Shown here one piece after another: positions 49,100-63,000 of a stretch of DNA of 64,000 nucleotides (its first letter is position 1; every line of letters starts with the position of its first letter). Made by a program: the position numbers and the translations under genes. The notes under the pieces were generated by a model. The model had not been told where the DNA came from. It did no database searches and saw nothing but the letters and a program-made list of their open reading frames with translations. The DNA is from Glossina fuscipes (taxonomy: Eukaryota > Arthropoda > Insecta > Diptera > Glossinidae): positions 25,963,766 to 26,027,765 of the forward strand of contig NW_023998414.1 in NCBI RefSeq assembly GCF_014805625.2. Direction: 5' to 3'.

Positions 49100-52000
49100 C
49101 AGCTACATAAGACGCTAAAATCAAAGCTCGAGATTAGCGAACCAAAAACGAAGAAAAGAAAATGTTAAGCAAGAGCTGCCAACGGAACAAAACGTGATAC
49201 AAGCACGAGTGAAAGGCTTAATCAAGCAACGTTGGCCCAACGAGACGTGATCGCAAAACATTAGCTATAATGCGGAATGAACGGATGGATTACGTTAAGC
49301 AAAACCACACACGACACCAAGCCCAATGGAATAAGGGTTTTATTGTAAACAAAATGAACGCCGCTTACGTCATAGGAAAAAACAGATAAAAAAATTCAAA
49401 TGAGAAAAAATGAAATCATATAATCACAGAATCGTTTAATAAAGTGCGAGTTCATTTGTTTAACTGAAAGTGAGTGATTGTGCTCGTCTAGTATATAAGT
49501 TGATACTCTGAACTTGAACTCCTTAACTGAGTAAAAAAAGCGGTTGGTTTTATCCCGTCCTTTTCGCCCGGGACATTCAGAGGATTCATAGGGTTTTAAT
49601 GTTCTTGTTTTTTTTTCCTTTTTTATATATGTCTGCCTTGAGGACATCTACCCATTACCGGTAGTTACGACGATAATAGGAAGAGATAGAAACTTTCTTG
49701 CTTTTCTCTTTTTTTAAATTTTTTGCACATTACTGCCAAGGCTCTCAAAGTCTCTAAATGTGCTTGGGAACAAAGACAAAATCTCTTACTTCGTTTCAAA
49801 CTAAGCTTATTCTTGATTGGATGCTAGGTACGACGATTTAAAGCATACGCTTCTCTAAAATAAATTTGAAATTTTCATTTCCCGTTTAATTCATTTAAAC
49901 GTTTAACTTTAACTTATTAACCGCGAATTTGAATCGAATATGTCTCCAATATACTAAAAGAATAGACCAGTGGTGTCCCGAAATGCCAAGATCTCAAAAT
50001 TCAGCTAAGGTTAAAGCGTGAGCAAAACTTCAACCTATGGTGTTGGTTGTAATCGCAATTTGTCCGGTTAGCCAAACAGTGTGACAAGTGACAGCACGGA
50101 TCAGGAATCACTGATATAACTGAATTCTTTCAAGACTAATACGCATAAAGGTGACATTAGAAACTCTTTTGTCGCTTCGGTATATTGTCTGTTCGTTCGC
50201 TTTGAGTTTGGAAAAATTATATTAAAGTGACGGGATTTTTTTTTTTTGTTTTTTGTTTAAATGTTTAAATTAATCTTTGTGTTTTAATTCCACCTACACA
50301 GAGTATGTACGCGATGTGCGTATATTCGTTTGCATTAGTGCTTGCTCTGTTTCTCAAACGTTTCGAGTTTCTAACAACACTTCTAACGTTACATGTTATT
50401 TCCAGTGTTTTGCAAACCATAAAAACCTATTTGGTGTTCTGTGGTTAAAAGAATGTTGTTTGATTTGCCGTAGTTCTGTTACTGTTGCTATTCTTCCGAT
50501 ACCCGGTTATGTTGACCTAACCGAGGGGAATTTAGTTTGTTAGCAAACAACACCACAAAGTTTAGAAGCGATGAAAACACAGAAAGATTGAAGAGAAAAG
50601 AAAAATAGAAAAAAATCAAAAAAAAAAGCAACAACAACAACAACAGTAGCAGTATAGAAAAAAAAAAAAAAAAAGCCGAAACTCCTTATAACAAAACATA
50701 CCTAAGTGTAGCAAAATCGAGGAAATCAAGTAATACAGGATGACGACGACGATGATGTTTTTTGTGGTAGATTATGTGTAGAAATTTTCAAAGTTTAAAC
50801 TGTAACAGATTTGTTAACTCACACAGCAGCAGTAGCAAGCTTTAACCGACATTTGTAAAGGCTATAAAGTGAACACAACATCAAAAAAAAAAAAAGAGCA
50901 AAAGAAAGTATTCCCAAAAAAGAATAAAAAAAACACATCTTTATTTTTTTTTTGTTTCGTACAATTCTAGATAATTTTCAAGCTTTCGGACATGCGCTCG
51001 AAAATTTGCCGGGACTTGGGCAAGACATGTGTTGGGTTTTTGCAATTTTCATAAAGAGAATTTCTAAAGAGTAAAAGCTTTTATTAAACTAAGAAGAGAA
51101 ATGTGTAGCATGATTTTTGGAGCAAAGTGTATTCAATAATTAAGCCTACTGTTAGGGAGCATAGAATTCATGTAATTGGGAGAGTTACAAATAGAGAATT
51201 AAATGACGGCGAGTCGTTTCGAAAAAACAGAAAAACAACTAAGAAAAAAAATATAATTTTTAAGCTTTACTGAGATTTCTAGAGGAAAATGCACTTCCTC
51301 AGCATCTTGTTTTGCTTGCTGGCGGATTTGTTAGGAGGTTAAAGTCACTGGTAATGCTTGCGTTAGGGCTTAGGCAACTAGTTTCATTTAAACTGTTGCC
51401 CAGCTAGTACATACAATGTTGTGAGGTTTAAAAAAATCGAAAAGAAAATAACGCAAAAATATTTCAAAAAATAATTTGCAAAAAGTAATAAAAAAAATCC
51501 ATTCAATATCACAATTAACAAAATTTTATTAAAAGAAAAAAAAAAATTAAAAATTTTGATATTTTTTTTTTTTTTTTTTTTTTAATAATTAAAGAATCCA
51601 TAGCCAACAAGGAAATAATTTTACAAAAAAAAAAAAAAAAAAAAATTGTGTCATAATACAAACGCCTAAAAACAGGTTAAATGTGTGCGTGTTAACCAAG
51701 TGGAACGGCATAGAAAAACACAAAAAAAGAAAAAAAAAGAACAAAAGCAAAAAAACAACAAAGTAAAAAAAAGAAAAGAAGGGAAACGGAAACCAGTAAA
51801 TGTATGTCGTTGCAAAACTTTCCTAATAGTCATAAATATATAGATATACGTATAGATAGATATACGCACACCTATACATATATGTTAGACGAAGTCAAAA
51901 TTGATAATAGTTATTAAAGTGAGAGTAAACCTACTTCAACAGAGAACTTCACTTAAATAACATAAAGTTGCAAATAACGTTAATTTTGCGAATTAAACGC

Positions 52001-52172
52001 GGTCCGTGCTTGCTTATGAATATTAGACATGGCGCGTCATAAAGTGGCTTTTGAAGAGCGCACTTTGCATTTAATGGAAATTTGCATTGACCTGTCTTAA
52101 TATCCTGGCCTATCCGTATAGATGCATACATGCACTCATACCTAAATATTCAAAAACATAAAGCATAAAAAC

Positions 52173-52203
<31 letters not shown>

Positions 52204-52540
52204 AAGAGCTACTTGAATATAAAAGTCATCCTGTGCAATGAGGTACTTAAGCAAAAGTACATGTGTGCCGTCGTATGTGTGAGTGAGCACATTTCATACG
52301 AATGAACGGTAACATGTCGCGTGTGTGAGTTGTTTTCCTATTTTTCAACACAATCGGTCGCTGGAAAAAGGAAAGCAAAGCTAGAGAAAAAAAGGAAAAA
52401 GAAAAAAAAAAACGAAAAATGTATTAAGTGTGTTGCTGTTTGCCAGTGGTCTGGATGACAAGCATGTACGTGCTGTTACAACCATTACGTGTTATATGAA
52501 ATTTTTTTACGCTCTTTAACGCTTTTAACAGACATCATAA
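49100..52540. other. AT-rich non-coding stretch with CAA and A/T tracts
   Basis: (CAA)n at 50629-50645 and A17 at 50658-50674, GACGACGACGATGATG at 50741-50756, T22 (51562-51583) with A21 (51625-51645), A29 (52173-52201). Open frames at 49396-49647, 50277-50543 and 51666-51869 are unrecognised. It could equally be intron, intergenic DNA or a long UTR; the sequence does not decide. Confidence 0.45.
51562..51645. repeat. Inverted poly(T)/poly(A) pair
   Basis: T22 (51562-51583) and A21 (51625-51645) separated by 41 bases, the second such pair in the window. Confidence 0.85.
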
Positions 52541-52550
52541 CACGGAGCCT

Positions 52551-52680
52551 TAGCTTTGACAACATAAGCGACCATATACACGCGCACACCCATACAACCG
52601 TACACACATAAAAAAGACGCACAAACTAACACGCATACATACACATAAACGTATACACAAAACACATTTATAAATCCATA
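52551..52680 (+). repeat. Cryptic CA/CATA-rich tract
   Basis: Imperfect ACACGCGCACACCCATACAA-type sequence with CATACATACACATA units. The Cys/Val-rich minus-strand open frame 52550-52849 follows from it. Confidence 0.75.
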
Positions 52681-52796
52681 TATACAGCACCATCGTCATT
52701 ACAAGTATTACCGTTAACATCCCGTCCTGCAGTTTTGCGCCTTTATCTGATGGCAATGATTCTTTATGTTTAAAAAAAGTCAGAAAACAAAAAAAG

Positions 52797-52996
52797 AAAA
52801 AAAAAAAAAAAAAGACACGGAGGTGCGTGTGCGTACGGGTCACGATCATTATTGAAGGCTAATGAAAAAATGGAGAACGCGAAGCCAAGAAAAGTATGAG
52901 AAGACTTTTTATGGCCACTTAAATACTATCGGCTATCATAAGGGAAAAAAACAAAAAAAAAAAAAAAAAAAACAAAAAAAATAAAAAAAAAAAAAG
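52797..52996 (+). repeat. A-rich tracts
   Basis: A17 (52797-52813), A20 (52953-52972) and further A runs to 52996. Confidence 0.9.
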
Positions 52997-52999
52997 AAC

Positions 53000-55900
53000 A
53001 CAACGTATTACTAACAATTAAGCTTTTAAAGGCTAGAAATTCGGTATAAGGCAAATCAACTACTGCCCATGTGAGAAACGTGCAGTGAAAGCATTTTCGA
53101 ACGCAACGTGACAAATTTATATTGAAAACGAAAGAGAATTTGAAGAAATTTTGATAAGTGCGCGTCAAGCTTATATCGCGCGCATGTATGTTAAACATTT
53201 GATTAAATATGCCCAAGAAAGCGAAAAGAATAAAATTTGTATTGTATGAAAATTAAAAGCAAAAAAAAAAATAAAATAAATATTAAATAAAATTTTCCTT
53301 GCTTAAGGAAGAAGAAAACCGGATTAGCTGAACTCCTTTAATTTTATATAAAATAATAATAATAATAATAACAACAATAACAACTAATAAATTATTGGTT
53401 TGTGGCATTTTATTTAATTTCGGTAAGTACATGCTTATTATGTACATAACTAAGGGTTAATTGCTACAAGAAATTTATGCACAAACTGAAAATGACCAAA
53501 GTTCACAATGCTTCCCACATTTATATATATTATATTATAGCAATATGTAAAATTTCTAATCCTATCGCTTGTGGTTTAATACAAAATGAAAATAACTTAA
53601 ACAATAAAAACAAAAATTAAAAAAAAAAATAAAAAAAATAATACGAATTTCTATAAAATCTAGGACACAAATTTTAATTAATTATACATACATACACATA
53701 TAGCAGTACGATTCACATTTTTACCACATACCAGTGACATATGCTCTTCGAAATTGTTTCGAGATTTTTAAATATCTTAAGTGCTCTTTAAAAATACATT
53801 TTCGAAAACGATTCAAATTTGCCTCCTCTTAATACAAAACAAGAAGAAAAAGAAGAAGAAGACGATAAAAAAAAACAAAGAAAATTTACATATTATAATA
53901 TAAAATCTCAAAATCACATATATATGACAAAATTTCCGACTAATTATGAATTTCTTCATACGCGGCCAAGGTATCGTTACAACCAATTGTATGGATGGAT
54001 ACTACAAATAAAAATTTCATATTACAAATGGAATAATTTTTCTTTAAAATTCCCTTCGAATTTTAAAAGAGTCGATGCTTCCCATTTCTCAATACCATTT
54101 TATGCTTGGTCCCGGCGACGGTAAAATCTCTATAGAGACTTTAAGGAATGCATCGATAGAAAGTTCATATTTTCCCAGTAGATTTCTTTTCTATGCAGTA
54201 GCATCAATATGAGGATCCATGGCATGAAAAGATTATTATGATTAGACTATCATTATGGATATAGGGAGTAGTAGATTAACTGAGGGCACTTCGATTGGCT
54301 ATGTTGATATATCTTCATGGTCATTGAAAATTCATTGAAAAAATGATACCGATTGATGATGGAGGATGCATGAAAGATTTATAAAACAGTCAGGCTACTT
54401 AAAGTGTTCATCTTCGACTTTACATAAACACTGTAAAGTTTCAACGAAAGCCGTTAGTCGTTAGCGTGTAGCGGACTTTTTAACTACATTAAACGCTGGA
54501 AGCATTATTATTTATTGTTCTAAGAATTTCGACAAACCATTTGAGACGAAACGAACGAAAAACCATATCATAGAACGAACATAAACATTACCGATGCGCT
54601 TATCTTCTCTTCAGAACTTTAATATTTCAATTAATTATTTCCATTTCCAGCGTATAAAAAATTATCATTGTTCAATATCTATATAACTAAATTATCCGAT
54701 CAAAAGACTATATATATTCAGTGTTATAAAGAAACTTCTTAAGCAGCTTCTATCACCTCGCTTAGACGGTATTTTTGTAGCGGTATAACTGTGACAGAGA
54801 CGCGCTCTGTCAGCCATTAAGTATCGGAACAATCATCGCAAGCCTTCAGCGTAAGATTATTTGTATTCTTATTGAATCAGTCACTTGTACTTTTAATGCA
54901 TTACTGAAAAAAGAATTTTTACTGAGACGAAATTGGGAAATTGAGAGCACTTTGCCAAAAAAGAAATTTTCAAAAATATCAATCAATGTTAATAATTTAA
55001 ATAGTAGACTGTAGTGTTACATTATTTTCATTTAATACTTTCTGCTATGCTATTCCATGGTGATGGATATTGAGAATTACTTCTTTTTTTTTTTTTATAA
55101 TCAAATTTCATAAAGGATTTCTTGTTTGAATATCTTACGATTGCCAGATAGTAAGTGTTAAAAACGAGCACTTAGACGCAATATTTTATGCATCTAGTCT
55201 TAAAAAAAAAAAAAAAAGGAGAAATTTAAAACAGAGATTAACTTAATCCTGGTACTTACACTCCTATGACGAATAATGTCATCATGTGACTTTCAGACAA
55301 TTAAGAGAATCTTACTTTTGTTCACAGCTTACAAGTCATATCTTTTTTCGATATGCAATATGAACTTGTCCAAATATTTAAATCCAAAGTTCAAATGTGA
55401 CTCACAAACACATCACATTCTTATTAAAGTAAAGCGTTTGTGACTGCTTTGCCATTTCATTCGCCGTCTGGCTTTCCCTAACCCGTGGCGGTTTTCTCCT
55501 GTTCGAGTAATCGAGTAATTCGAAACCCGTGTTCTTTGCTAGGCTCATTTGCCTAGAGGGATATAATTTATGTCGCATTATTAGGTTTCAATCCATGCCT
55601 TGCTTTTGGAGTTCATCAAAAAACTGGAGAGAACTTTTTCACTCGACTTTATATTTTTTAAGCAAAATTCATGTAAAAGGGAGATGGGGAAGTCAACTTA
55701 TTGACGATGCGTAGAGTTTTTCATTAAGCTTTTCCTTTTAACGCGAATTTCCTTTCTTTCGGTGACAGTGTGGCGGCTTGTGACGCTAAATGCTTGGAAC
55801 ATTATATAAATCGTGAATTATATACTGGCAAGTTCTGGCCCTAAACGTGAATGTAAGACAGAGTTCACGAGCACATTGCATCAATTACTGAGTACATTTC

Positions 55901-57135
55901 ACGTTACTTTTTCGTTTTTGAAAAATTTCTATTGTGTCAAGTGTGCTCTATATGACTGAGATGAAAATCGTTATCTGTCTTAGTATGACTAAGGTATAAA
56001 GGGTCGAAGTAAAATCTTGTATGATACTTGTGATGCAGCCTGCGAACGTATGCATCACCCAGAAGGGCTGCTCATCTCTTCATCGAATTTTTTTCTGTTC
56101 AATCTAAAAGCCGGAATTTTTGAATGAAATTTGCTACATCAACGTGTTTTGCTCCAAAGGAAAACGCTGCAGCACTTCCCGTAAAACGCGTTACTTTAAA
56201 AACACCTCGTATGAATAACTGTATTAAGCGAATTAGTGTACAAAACTTAATGATGGACCGTGGCTTACAGTAATATTTCTATTTAGTTATAGAAGGTCTG
56301 CTATAAGTATTTAAAGAATGAAAGGATGAAAGGCAATAGGATAATAATATTCGAAGAGGTGAACGCGTGTTTTGTCTAACGAATCCTAGCACGATGAGCC
56401 TCACAGGCTTATAGTTAGAATGAAATTCCTTAACTTAGACAAGAAGTTGCTCAGAATTTCAGTTTATTTATTTATGCAGAAAAAGGGAGACTATATTGCT
56501 TTCTTTCGAAAAAGAAAAAATTTATTTGTTGTTGCATAAAATTCGATTCAGATTCGATTAACAGTTCAGTCCAACATATCTCTGCCCCAAAGTTCGTCTT
56601 CGATTGTGTCCTTTCCGTTCAACACACGGACTTACCGTCTGACTGTGCGACTTTGCCTCATATCGTGCAAATTTTGCTGAACTTTCATTAAATATTGTTT
56701 TTTTTTTTTTTTTTGTAATTTTTGTTGTTTGAAAATGCAATGCGAAAATTTCAAAAAATTTAAGCTCAATGGTTATATTCGCCTCAAAGGCTTATCGCAT
56801 GTGGATAAGGATTAAATAGACTTAAATTATAGAAATAATTGAATAATGTTTTTCTGTTCGTTATATATTTTGAATGAATTCTTGTTTGGGCAACAAAAAA
56901 CCAAACCAAAGATATTCTAAAGACATTTTATATATATATATATATATATATCGAAATTATTCCAATTCTATATGATTTACATATGGGAATTTAATCCATT
57001 CGATTTGTAAATCGTGTCTTATTTAAGTAACATGACATCTTATTCGAATTTGTCAATTTTTTCAAAATTCGTTGTTGGATTTACGTTGAAAATAAATTGG
57101 AATTTTACGGGACTTGAAAAAATTATCATTACATG
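53000..57135. other. AT-rich non-coding stretch
   Basis: (AAT)n at about 53352-53372, A16 (55202-55217), T16 (56699-56714), (TA)11 (56929-56951). Open frames at 53819-54124 (101 codons, Lys/Glu-rich start) and 55529-55714 are not recognised. No RNA gene seen. Confidence 0.5.
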
Positions 57136-57140
57136 CGTTC

Positions 57141-57293
<153 letters not shown>

Positions 57294-57299
57294 GTTGTA

Positions 57300-59131
57300 T
57301 CTGTTCTATGGGGTTCAAATTCGTATTTATTTGTTATTGAAATAACAACAAAGAAAACCAATTGAAACGAGGAAAATCGTGCAGCAACCTAGGAACCATA
57401 GGAATTGCTGGCAGCAGTGAGGTGTGTCCATACATTTTTTCTTTGAAATTGAATCTTCTCTATACAGGAAACAATGAAAATTCATTGTGAAGCGAAATAT
57501 ATGAAAATATATACGAGTGGTAACGAGAACAATGAATTACTCAGCTGTGAGGTTAAAACTTGAAATCCGAAATATAGACCATTTATCCTTTCATTGTATG
57601 AAAATATTTACTTTCATATTTGCTATCAATTTCTATAAACAAACAAATTAAAATCAAAATTTTACCCCTATACACACCAAAAACATAAAAACAATACTTT
57701 TAAAATTATTTTCTCTTAATTCTCATGATTCGTGCGTTAGTTCAGTTTTCCATCCCTTCTCAATGGCAGAAAATGGAAAGATTTTCTTGCACTTCTAATA
57801 ATAATAATAGTAATGGAAAATTAGTAACCGGATCACTTAAGTAGATGTTGGCTTTAATTAGTTTTTAATTGTAATAAGGTAATAATCGAAATATTAATAA
57901 TAAATAGATTAAAATGCCTTAAGAAACGTAGGGCTTTCTTAATCAAACTCAAATTTGTCTTTAACAAGATTGATTTGACTTTTCCAAAGGCGCTGCGTTA
58001 TGCCTGCTTCAAGTGTTTTGTTTTGTTATCGTTGAGTTTATATATTTGTTGAACTACTCTGCCCATCGACCTAACCGGGTCACAACCTAGATGCTTAGAT
58101 CCGCGCTTTTCTTTGCCATTACACTGAGCGACTTCTTTCGACCAACTATACGCTGGTCTACGGTAGGAATTTCGCAAATGCGTACTCGTTTAAATCAAGT
58201 TTAAATTGTATCTCTGCACATAAGCATTCAATTCTTATTTATATTCGTCTTTGTTCGTTCGTCTCATTGTCTTTCTCCGTTTTCGTATTAAAAAGTATGG
58301 AAAATTTATGTCGAGTTTAAAAAAGAAAAAAAAAAAAGAAAAGGGAAAAATCTCAATGCACCTGCTCACTTAGCTACACTTCATTGAATGCATACACAAT
58401 TTTAATTTCTCCTTATTGGTTAAGATGTTTGAGTATAAAGAATTTATTTGCAACAAATCTTACCTTTGTCTTCCTTTTGCACAAGAATTTTCCTTTAGAA
58501 AATAAGCGTAATCTAAAGGACGGAGTAATATAACCATATCCAATAAAGTACTCGTATTCCTAAACTATTCCCATCGGTCGTAATTGATTTTAAATATTGA
58601 TAATGTTGCTGAACTGAGTCGAGAGCAAGGCTTCTTAGTCTTATTATAATATCGCTAAGCTTGCAAAATGCGTGAATGTGCAACGTGTGTGGCAGTAAGA
58701 GACAAATTATATAATATATAACAAAAATCTTGCAATTATATGAAAGCAACGCATAACAAATCAGTGAAAACTTGAAAATTCCTTACACTCGAGAATGCTT
58801 TCCGTTTATGAAATGGAAAAATATGATAATTGTATGGCACAAATTTTAAGTTTGCTGCTTCTTGAATTGCTAAAATTAGAGATTTTTCATCCTTCAACAA
58901 TTTTGCAGAATTTTTTCGAGTAGACATATAAGCCATCCTTATTGTCTTAGTTCAGTTCATCGCAACCGTTCATAAAAACAATTTAATATTAAAGTACTTT
59001 TATAATTTTAATTCAGTTCATTGCCCATCCATAATTGACGACAGGCGCTTGAGACTTCGGTTGTTGTGTTTTTAAACTAATTAAAATTAAGTAAAATAAA
59101 TAATATAACAATAGCAACAATAATATCAATA

Positions 59132-59174
<43 letters not shown>

Positions 59175-59285
59175 TAATAGTAAAATTAAATACTAATGAC
59201 GAATGCTCGTAATCCCTAATACGAAATTAATATTAATGTGTTATTTATCAACTCCTAAACTGAAAATATGAAGAGCGAGTTAGAA
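57300..59285. other. AT-rich non-coding stretch
   Basis: Open frames at 58513-58749 and 58736-58936 (minus) are unrecognised. (TAA)n at 59135-59172 is the only clear repeat. Confidence 0.5.
59135..59172 (+). repeat. (TAA)12 microsatellite
   Basis: About twelve TAA units ending in ATGATAATAG. Confidence 0.95.
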
Positions 59286-59289
59286 CAAG

Positions 59290-60062
59290 TATGAACATTC
59301 TAGTCGGGCAAGGCCGACCATTAAATACCCTAAACCACATTGTCTAACACAATTCTTAGTTTTATTATAGAATACAAAAATTATGTCTCGTCTCTATATA
59401 AAGCTATCTTTTTCATGTGCGTAGTTCTCGGGCAGTGAGCTTAAAACGCAACCTAATAGATCGAAAAATAGGCGTAGATGATCCAAAATTTGTAGAAGTC
59501 ATTTTTTTTTTTTTTTAGATATCATTATAATATTACGTGTCAAACAATTTCCATCACCACATATTAAAACTACGATTTTTCCGCTCTACATAGGGTCAAT
59601 GTTCGTGAAAATCTCTATTAGGATAGGAGTGAAAAAATAATTCGAGACAATTCAAATTTGTTACACTTAATTACTTTCAGTTTTCGTTATATAAGAGGGG
59701 ATTGAAAATTTGACCGAACTGGTCCAAAGTTTTCATATTAATACTACTACTAAGTCACTTTCGCCGAGAAATTCGGAAAATTGCAATTTTTTTGCCATGT
59801 AACGATTCTTCAGAACAGGCCGTTATGTAACAAAATTTTATCGAACTATCTGAAAAATTGTGACCTGGAGCTTGAACACAAATTCACATGCACAGACATC
59901 AGACAGCAAGACGGACAGACAGGCTTAGATCAATTCAGATTATGATTCTGAATCGATCGGTATAATAAAGGATGGAACTATCTTAAGCCCTTCTACGTGC
60001 TGCATACGCTAGCACAAACTGAATATATTCTTGTACCACAAATGGTTGCATGGGCATAATAA
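59290..60062 (+). mobile_element. B-family repeat, most complete copy B3 (about 0.77 kb)
   Basis: The element starts with a hairpin GTCGG (59303-59307) / CCGAC (59314-59318) followed by TTAAATACCCTAAACC. The middle carries T15 (59502-59516) and a GAGGGGATTGAAAATTTGACC segment; the last third has AAAATTTTATCGAACTATCTG, GTGACCTGGAGCTTGAACAC, a CAGACGG-ACAGACAGGC core and GATCGGTATAATAAAGGATGG, ending near GTACCACAAATGGTTGCATG. Parts align with 2735-2900, 12128-12500, 48850-49065 and 63001-63127. No transposase frame is present, so it is non-autonomous. The hairpin end and GTCY core fit Helitron-type dipteran repeats. Confidence 0.7.
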
Positions 60063-60064
60063 CA

Positions 60065-60830
60065 TATTAACTGCAAGTCCTAAATTATTGAGCGAATGCT
60101 TTTATATATAAGAGTTTTTTTTTTTTAATCTTCTCGTTTTCGTATTGGTTTTGCATAGCGGACAAATTACATCCATTACAGAACGAAATTCCGGATATCA
60201 AGTTTCAATGTGAGAACGCAAAATGAAACCACAGGTGGTACTGTGAACAGAACACATTGCTGTATGCACGACATTTTGAACTTTCGATAGCTACCGTAAT
60301 GAACGTATTTTCCTGATTAAGACTAAGATTACGAAACGTTTTATTCATTTTTATTTATTTATTTTTTTTCAAATCTGCTCAGCATTTTATTTACATGCGA
60401 ATTAAGAGTAATTTAAAATATGACTTATGAAATTTGAACGATAGTTCAACTATTGAAAGAATTTTAGCTATGAAGAGACATACAAACAGACTTTATTAAA
60501 TTGACTGAAAATGTAATCAAAAGTAAGTAAATGTCTCCACATTATTACTTCTCAAGTGTGTATAAGTAAGTAAGTGAGGAAAGGAGAATGACAACTTTGT
60601 TAGAGCTAAGGGGGGGGCATAAGAAAATTGAATTCAAACTCGATTAAAGAGCATTTAAAGCGTGCACTAAAAGGCTACCTTGTTTGTTTGATTGAAAACA
60701 ATTTAAAAAATATTACTCATTATAAATAAATGAGTACGATGATGGTGGTGTAAGTTTTCCAGGTGTTGTTTTATTTGTTATTTTATCTAATGACAATATC
60801 CATCAATCATGGCGAGAACGAAGAATGATA
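60065..60830. other. AT-rich non-coding stretch
   Basis: Nothing recognisable. A short G8 run occurs at about 60611-60618, rare in this AT-rich window. Confidence 0.5.
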
Positions 60831-60835
60831 AAAAC

Positions 60836-60896
60836 AAAAAAAAAAAAAAAAAAAAAAAACACTAACACACACACACAAACAAACAAACAAACAAAA
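60836..60896 (+). repeat. A24, (AC)n and (CAAA)n compound tract
   Basis: A24 (60836-60859), an AC run and then five AAAC/CAAA units. Confidence 0.95.
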
Positions 60897-60899
60897 AGT

Positions 60900-61110
60900 C
60901 GATTGATTGCATCAATTTATCATTTATAATAAAATTAATTTATAATTTATTAGAGTGTTTTGACAACATATGTATATATGGTGTGCGTGTCTGGCATGTT
61001 GTCAATTACTGTATAATTAATTTTCATAAAGCTATTGACAAAAATTTATTTATAATATTTGACTGTGTTAATGCAATAAATATTTTGTTATAATAATCAA
61101 AATTTATGCC
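60900..61110. promoter_or_regulatory. Candidate AT-rich regulatory block (homeodomain-type cores)
   Basis: A 200-bp block with many ATTAATT, TAATTAATTTT, TTTATAA and TTTATTTATAA cores, plus TTGTCAATTACTG and CTATTGACAA. Such clustering of homeodomain-type cores is common in fly enhancers but also arises by chance in AT-rich DNA. Offered only as a candidate. Confidence 0.2.
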
Positions 61111-61185
61111 ACAAAGTGTTGGATGATAATGATATGCATTGCATTACTCGATTTTATTTACTTACAAGGGGCAATTTTAAACTCG

Positions 61186-61187
<2 letters not shown>

Positions 61188-61233
<46 letters not shown>
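61188..61233 (+). repeat. (TC)23 microsatellite
   Basis: Uninterrupted TC run of 46 bases. Reverse complement is (GA)n, a GAGA-type sequence. Confidence 0.98.
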
Positions 61234-61236
<3 letters not shown>

Positions 61237-61239
61237 CTT

Positions 61240-62480
61240 TCTCTTACCTTTCAAACCCGCGCTCATATGTTACGTAGCAAAAATTTTAATATTTTCAATA
61301 TACTTAATATGTAATGTATGCAAATACGTATGTAATAGTAAGTAGTTCAAGCAAAACCCATGTTTTACAAAATTTTAAACAAGAAATGTTTTACTTTTCG
61401 TCTGCTTTTTTTTATTATTTTTTTTTATTTATCACATGATATGCATAATGTGCACTTATATGCAAATAAATAAAAAAAGATGGAATTTTATGAAAATAAA
61501 AAAAAAACGCAAAAAAAAAGTAGAAGAAAAATGAAAAGTAATGTTAACAAAAGGTAAATGTTTTCCTTTCAATTGCATAGAAAAATGAAATAGCCACCAT
61601 CGCAGCAAGCCACCCTTTTAATCCCTGAGAATACACAAGAGCAAATAGAAAGCTCACGGGCGCATATAAAAATGAAATAAAAGAAAGAAAGAGTTTTTCT
61701 TTCATTCGTTTTATAAAATTTTTAAAGATAAATTGAAAAAAAAAATAATATATATATATATATATATAAATATAAAAGAGGAAAACTCTCTTCACTTGTT
61801 TTTTTTTTTTTGCTTTTCATTTCGTTTGTAGTGTAAAGTGAAGGTTAAGTTTAGATGTGTGTATGAAAAATATGAAAAAAAAAAACTTCAAATGATATAT
61901 TGTTAAAGTTTTCTTACCAGCTTGAAGAAGGAAACTAAGTATTTTGTGAAACATAAATTAAATACATTCCCTTTCATGCACATTGAGTTTCTTTGTATTT
62001 TAAACATTTTTTTCTTTGTTTTTTTTCCATGTTTTTTAAATATTTTTTTGAAGAAATTATTTTACTTTATTATAAGTAAAGGATTTCGGTCTTTTTCTTT
62101 TTTCTCCTCTTTTTTCGTTTAATATATATCCATCAGATCAGGTGGGTATGTTCATTTGGTCCGTCTTTAAGCAATGCATGGCATTTTGGTGTTTTTATGC
62201 ATCGATATAGATCTTGATGTGATTGAGTTATGTCCATTCTATCTACATATATATGCGTCTAAAGGATTATAGAAATTAAACTAACTTGACTAAAGTAAGG
62301 CATCGAGGGATCAGATTTACGCTCTCAACAATACAATGTACTGGGTCTTTCGTTGATCACAAGTGATATCTCTGGATCCGTCTTAAGAATACATTGAATA
62401 ATTAACATTTTAACGCAGTAAGCATTCTTTTCTTTCGTCTGTTAGATGAACCAAATGAAGCGATTTTTTGCCACCCGATT
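61240..62480. other. AT-rich non-coding stretch
   Basis: A-rich 61490-61530, (TA)10 at 61748-61768, T13 at 61799-61811 and T-rich 62000-62120. Phe/Lys-rich open frames reflect composition. Confidence 0.5.
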
Positions 62481-62489
62481 TTCATATGT

Positions 62490-62760
62490 GATTTTTCAGT
62501 GCGTTTATCGATGCTTTCTTTTCGACTTTCTTATCTGTTTATTTGCTCGTTTCTGTCGACTTTTGCCATTGATGGATTTTTTCGTAGCACATTAACGTTC
62601 GTCTCTGTGTACGTCTATGTGCCTGTCAATTTATACATATGTTCTTACATATCCGTCTATGCTGTTATCTGTAGGCCTGACCTTATACTTCACTGCAAGT
62701 TTGTTTGTGTGTTTGACCTATTATGTCCATCTCTACGTTTGCCGATGTAGCCACTTCTCA
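62490..62760 (+). repeat. Degenerate GTCT/TGTC-rich tract
   Basis: About 270 bases of T/G/C-rich sequence with irregular GTCTCTG, CGTCTATG, CTGTCAAT and CCGTCTATG units, roughly the complement of the GACAGATGAA tract at 26.1-26.4 kb. The 83-codon open frame 62499-62750 runs through it and is probably a by-product. Confidence 0.45.
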
Positions 62761-63000
62761 ATATATTTGTGCTTTCATTCATAGACTGCTTGTATATCTT
62801 TGCTTTGATTTTTCCAATCGTATCATTCTGTGCGTTCACTATTAGAGATATAAAAATTTTAAAAATTGATATAAAACACTAAACTACTGGTTTATGACGT
62901 ACACAAGCAAGAACGTTATAATGAGATGCTGCAAACCACATACAGCACCAGCTTTAATGCATTCATTCCACCTTTCCTAACCACCTTTCAATGTTGAACG

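Noticed and set aside
50505..50525. GACCTAACCG motif shared with 58069-58078, considered as telomere-like or element end
   Set aside because: Only about ten bases match and the flanks are unrelated.
53819..54124. 101-codon open frame with a Lys/Glu-rich start
   Set aside because: Charged start comes from an AGAAGAAGA/AAAC tract; remainder shows no family features.
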